This document shows, piece after piece, positions 22,426-22,507 of a stretch of DNA of 22,507 nt. Numbering within the stretch: position 1 is the first letter of the stretch; each line of letters starts with the position of its first letter. Source of the stretch: UBA1067 sp963661055 (GTDB lineage Bacteria; Verrucomicrobiota; Kiritimatiellia; RFP12; UBA1067); the NCBI GenBank assembly GCA_963661055.1, contig CAVLAC010000020.1:1-22507 (forward strand). Reading direction: 5' to 3'. Both the position numbers and the translations under genes were made by a program. The notes beneath the pieces are model-generated. The model made no database searches. It was not told where the DNA came from and saw only the letters and a program-made list of their open reading frames with translations.

Positions 22426-22507
22426 AACTTCGCGGCGCATCCGCCGCCCCGCGTCCGCCCGCCTCACTCCGCTCAACGCTCGCCCGCCCCTCCCGCTCCT
22501 CACCTGC
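22426..22507. other. Unassigned C-rich tail of the window
   Basis: The last 82 bases are strongly C-biased on the plus strand (many CCGCC and GCCCGCC runs). No start, SD or protein-like frame is convincing in so short a stretch. It may be the edge of a further repeat or of a minus-strand gene outside the window. Confidence 0.4.

Noticed and set aside
1..22507. Prophage, CRISPR array or classical insertion sequence
   Set aside because: No spaced direct repeats, cas genes, phage structural genes, integrase or transposase were seen; no tRNA or rRNA gene was recognised either.

Overview
This window most resembles a chromosomal segment of an uncultured gut or rumen bacterium, probably a Gram-negative member of the PVC superphylum (Kiritimatiellota/Verrucomicrobiota-like). 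That placement is an inference. It rests on envelope genes of diderm type (AsmA-like, LolA-like and outer-membrane barrel proteins), a BspA-type leucine-rich repeat surface protein, the overall gene mixture and the single assembly gap of Ns. No rRNA or other decisive marker is present.

Left part (1-4260). The 3' part of a large LRR_5/BspA-like surface protein runs in from the left edge. It is followed by an assembly gap (1595-1778) that abuts one copy of a dispersed hairpin-containing repeat. Next comes an unusual in-frame fusion of an excisionase/MerR-type helix-turn-helix to a DRE-TIM metallolyase-like aldolase, which ends in a strong terminator. Then comes a fic gene with an N-terminal VbhA-like region, bracketed by near-identical 23-bp direct repeats that each carry an extended -10 promoter.

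Centre (4260-15464). A three-gene envelope operon (TPR protein, LolA-fold protein, AsmA-like protein) leads into glgP, which has a near-perfect Shine-Dalgarno. glgP converges on a minus-strand pair: an outer-membrane barrel protein and a MocR/GabR-type regulator whose PLP lysine is replaced by arginine. Diverging from that pair is the compact housekeeping operon pyrB-der-dnaB.

Right part (15465-22507). A three-repeat, 11-bp-phased PhoB-like box sits in front of a 31-codon single-span membrane peptide gene, followed by an orphan OmpR/PhoB-family response regulator on what looks like a leaderless transcript. Then comes a long same-strand run: secG, an NAD-dependent epimerase, a DnaQ-like exonuclease, chrA, and a translationally coupled pair made of a U32-like Fe-S protein and a B12-binding radical SAM enzyme. 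The right end is a MITE-like element whose left terminal repeat supplies the radical SAM stop codon. It contains an inverted copy of the repeat next to the gap.

Two global signals cross gene boundaries. (i) Extended -10 elements of the form TGnTATAAT recur very close to start codons, implying leaderless or near-leaderless mRNAs for several genes. (ii) The 7-mer CGCGGCA/TGCCGCG is strongly over-represented (58 occurrences counted by hand), in all reading frames, on both strands and in intergenic DNA, yet absent from 1245-4501, the stretch holding the aldolase fusion and fic.
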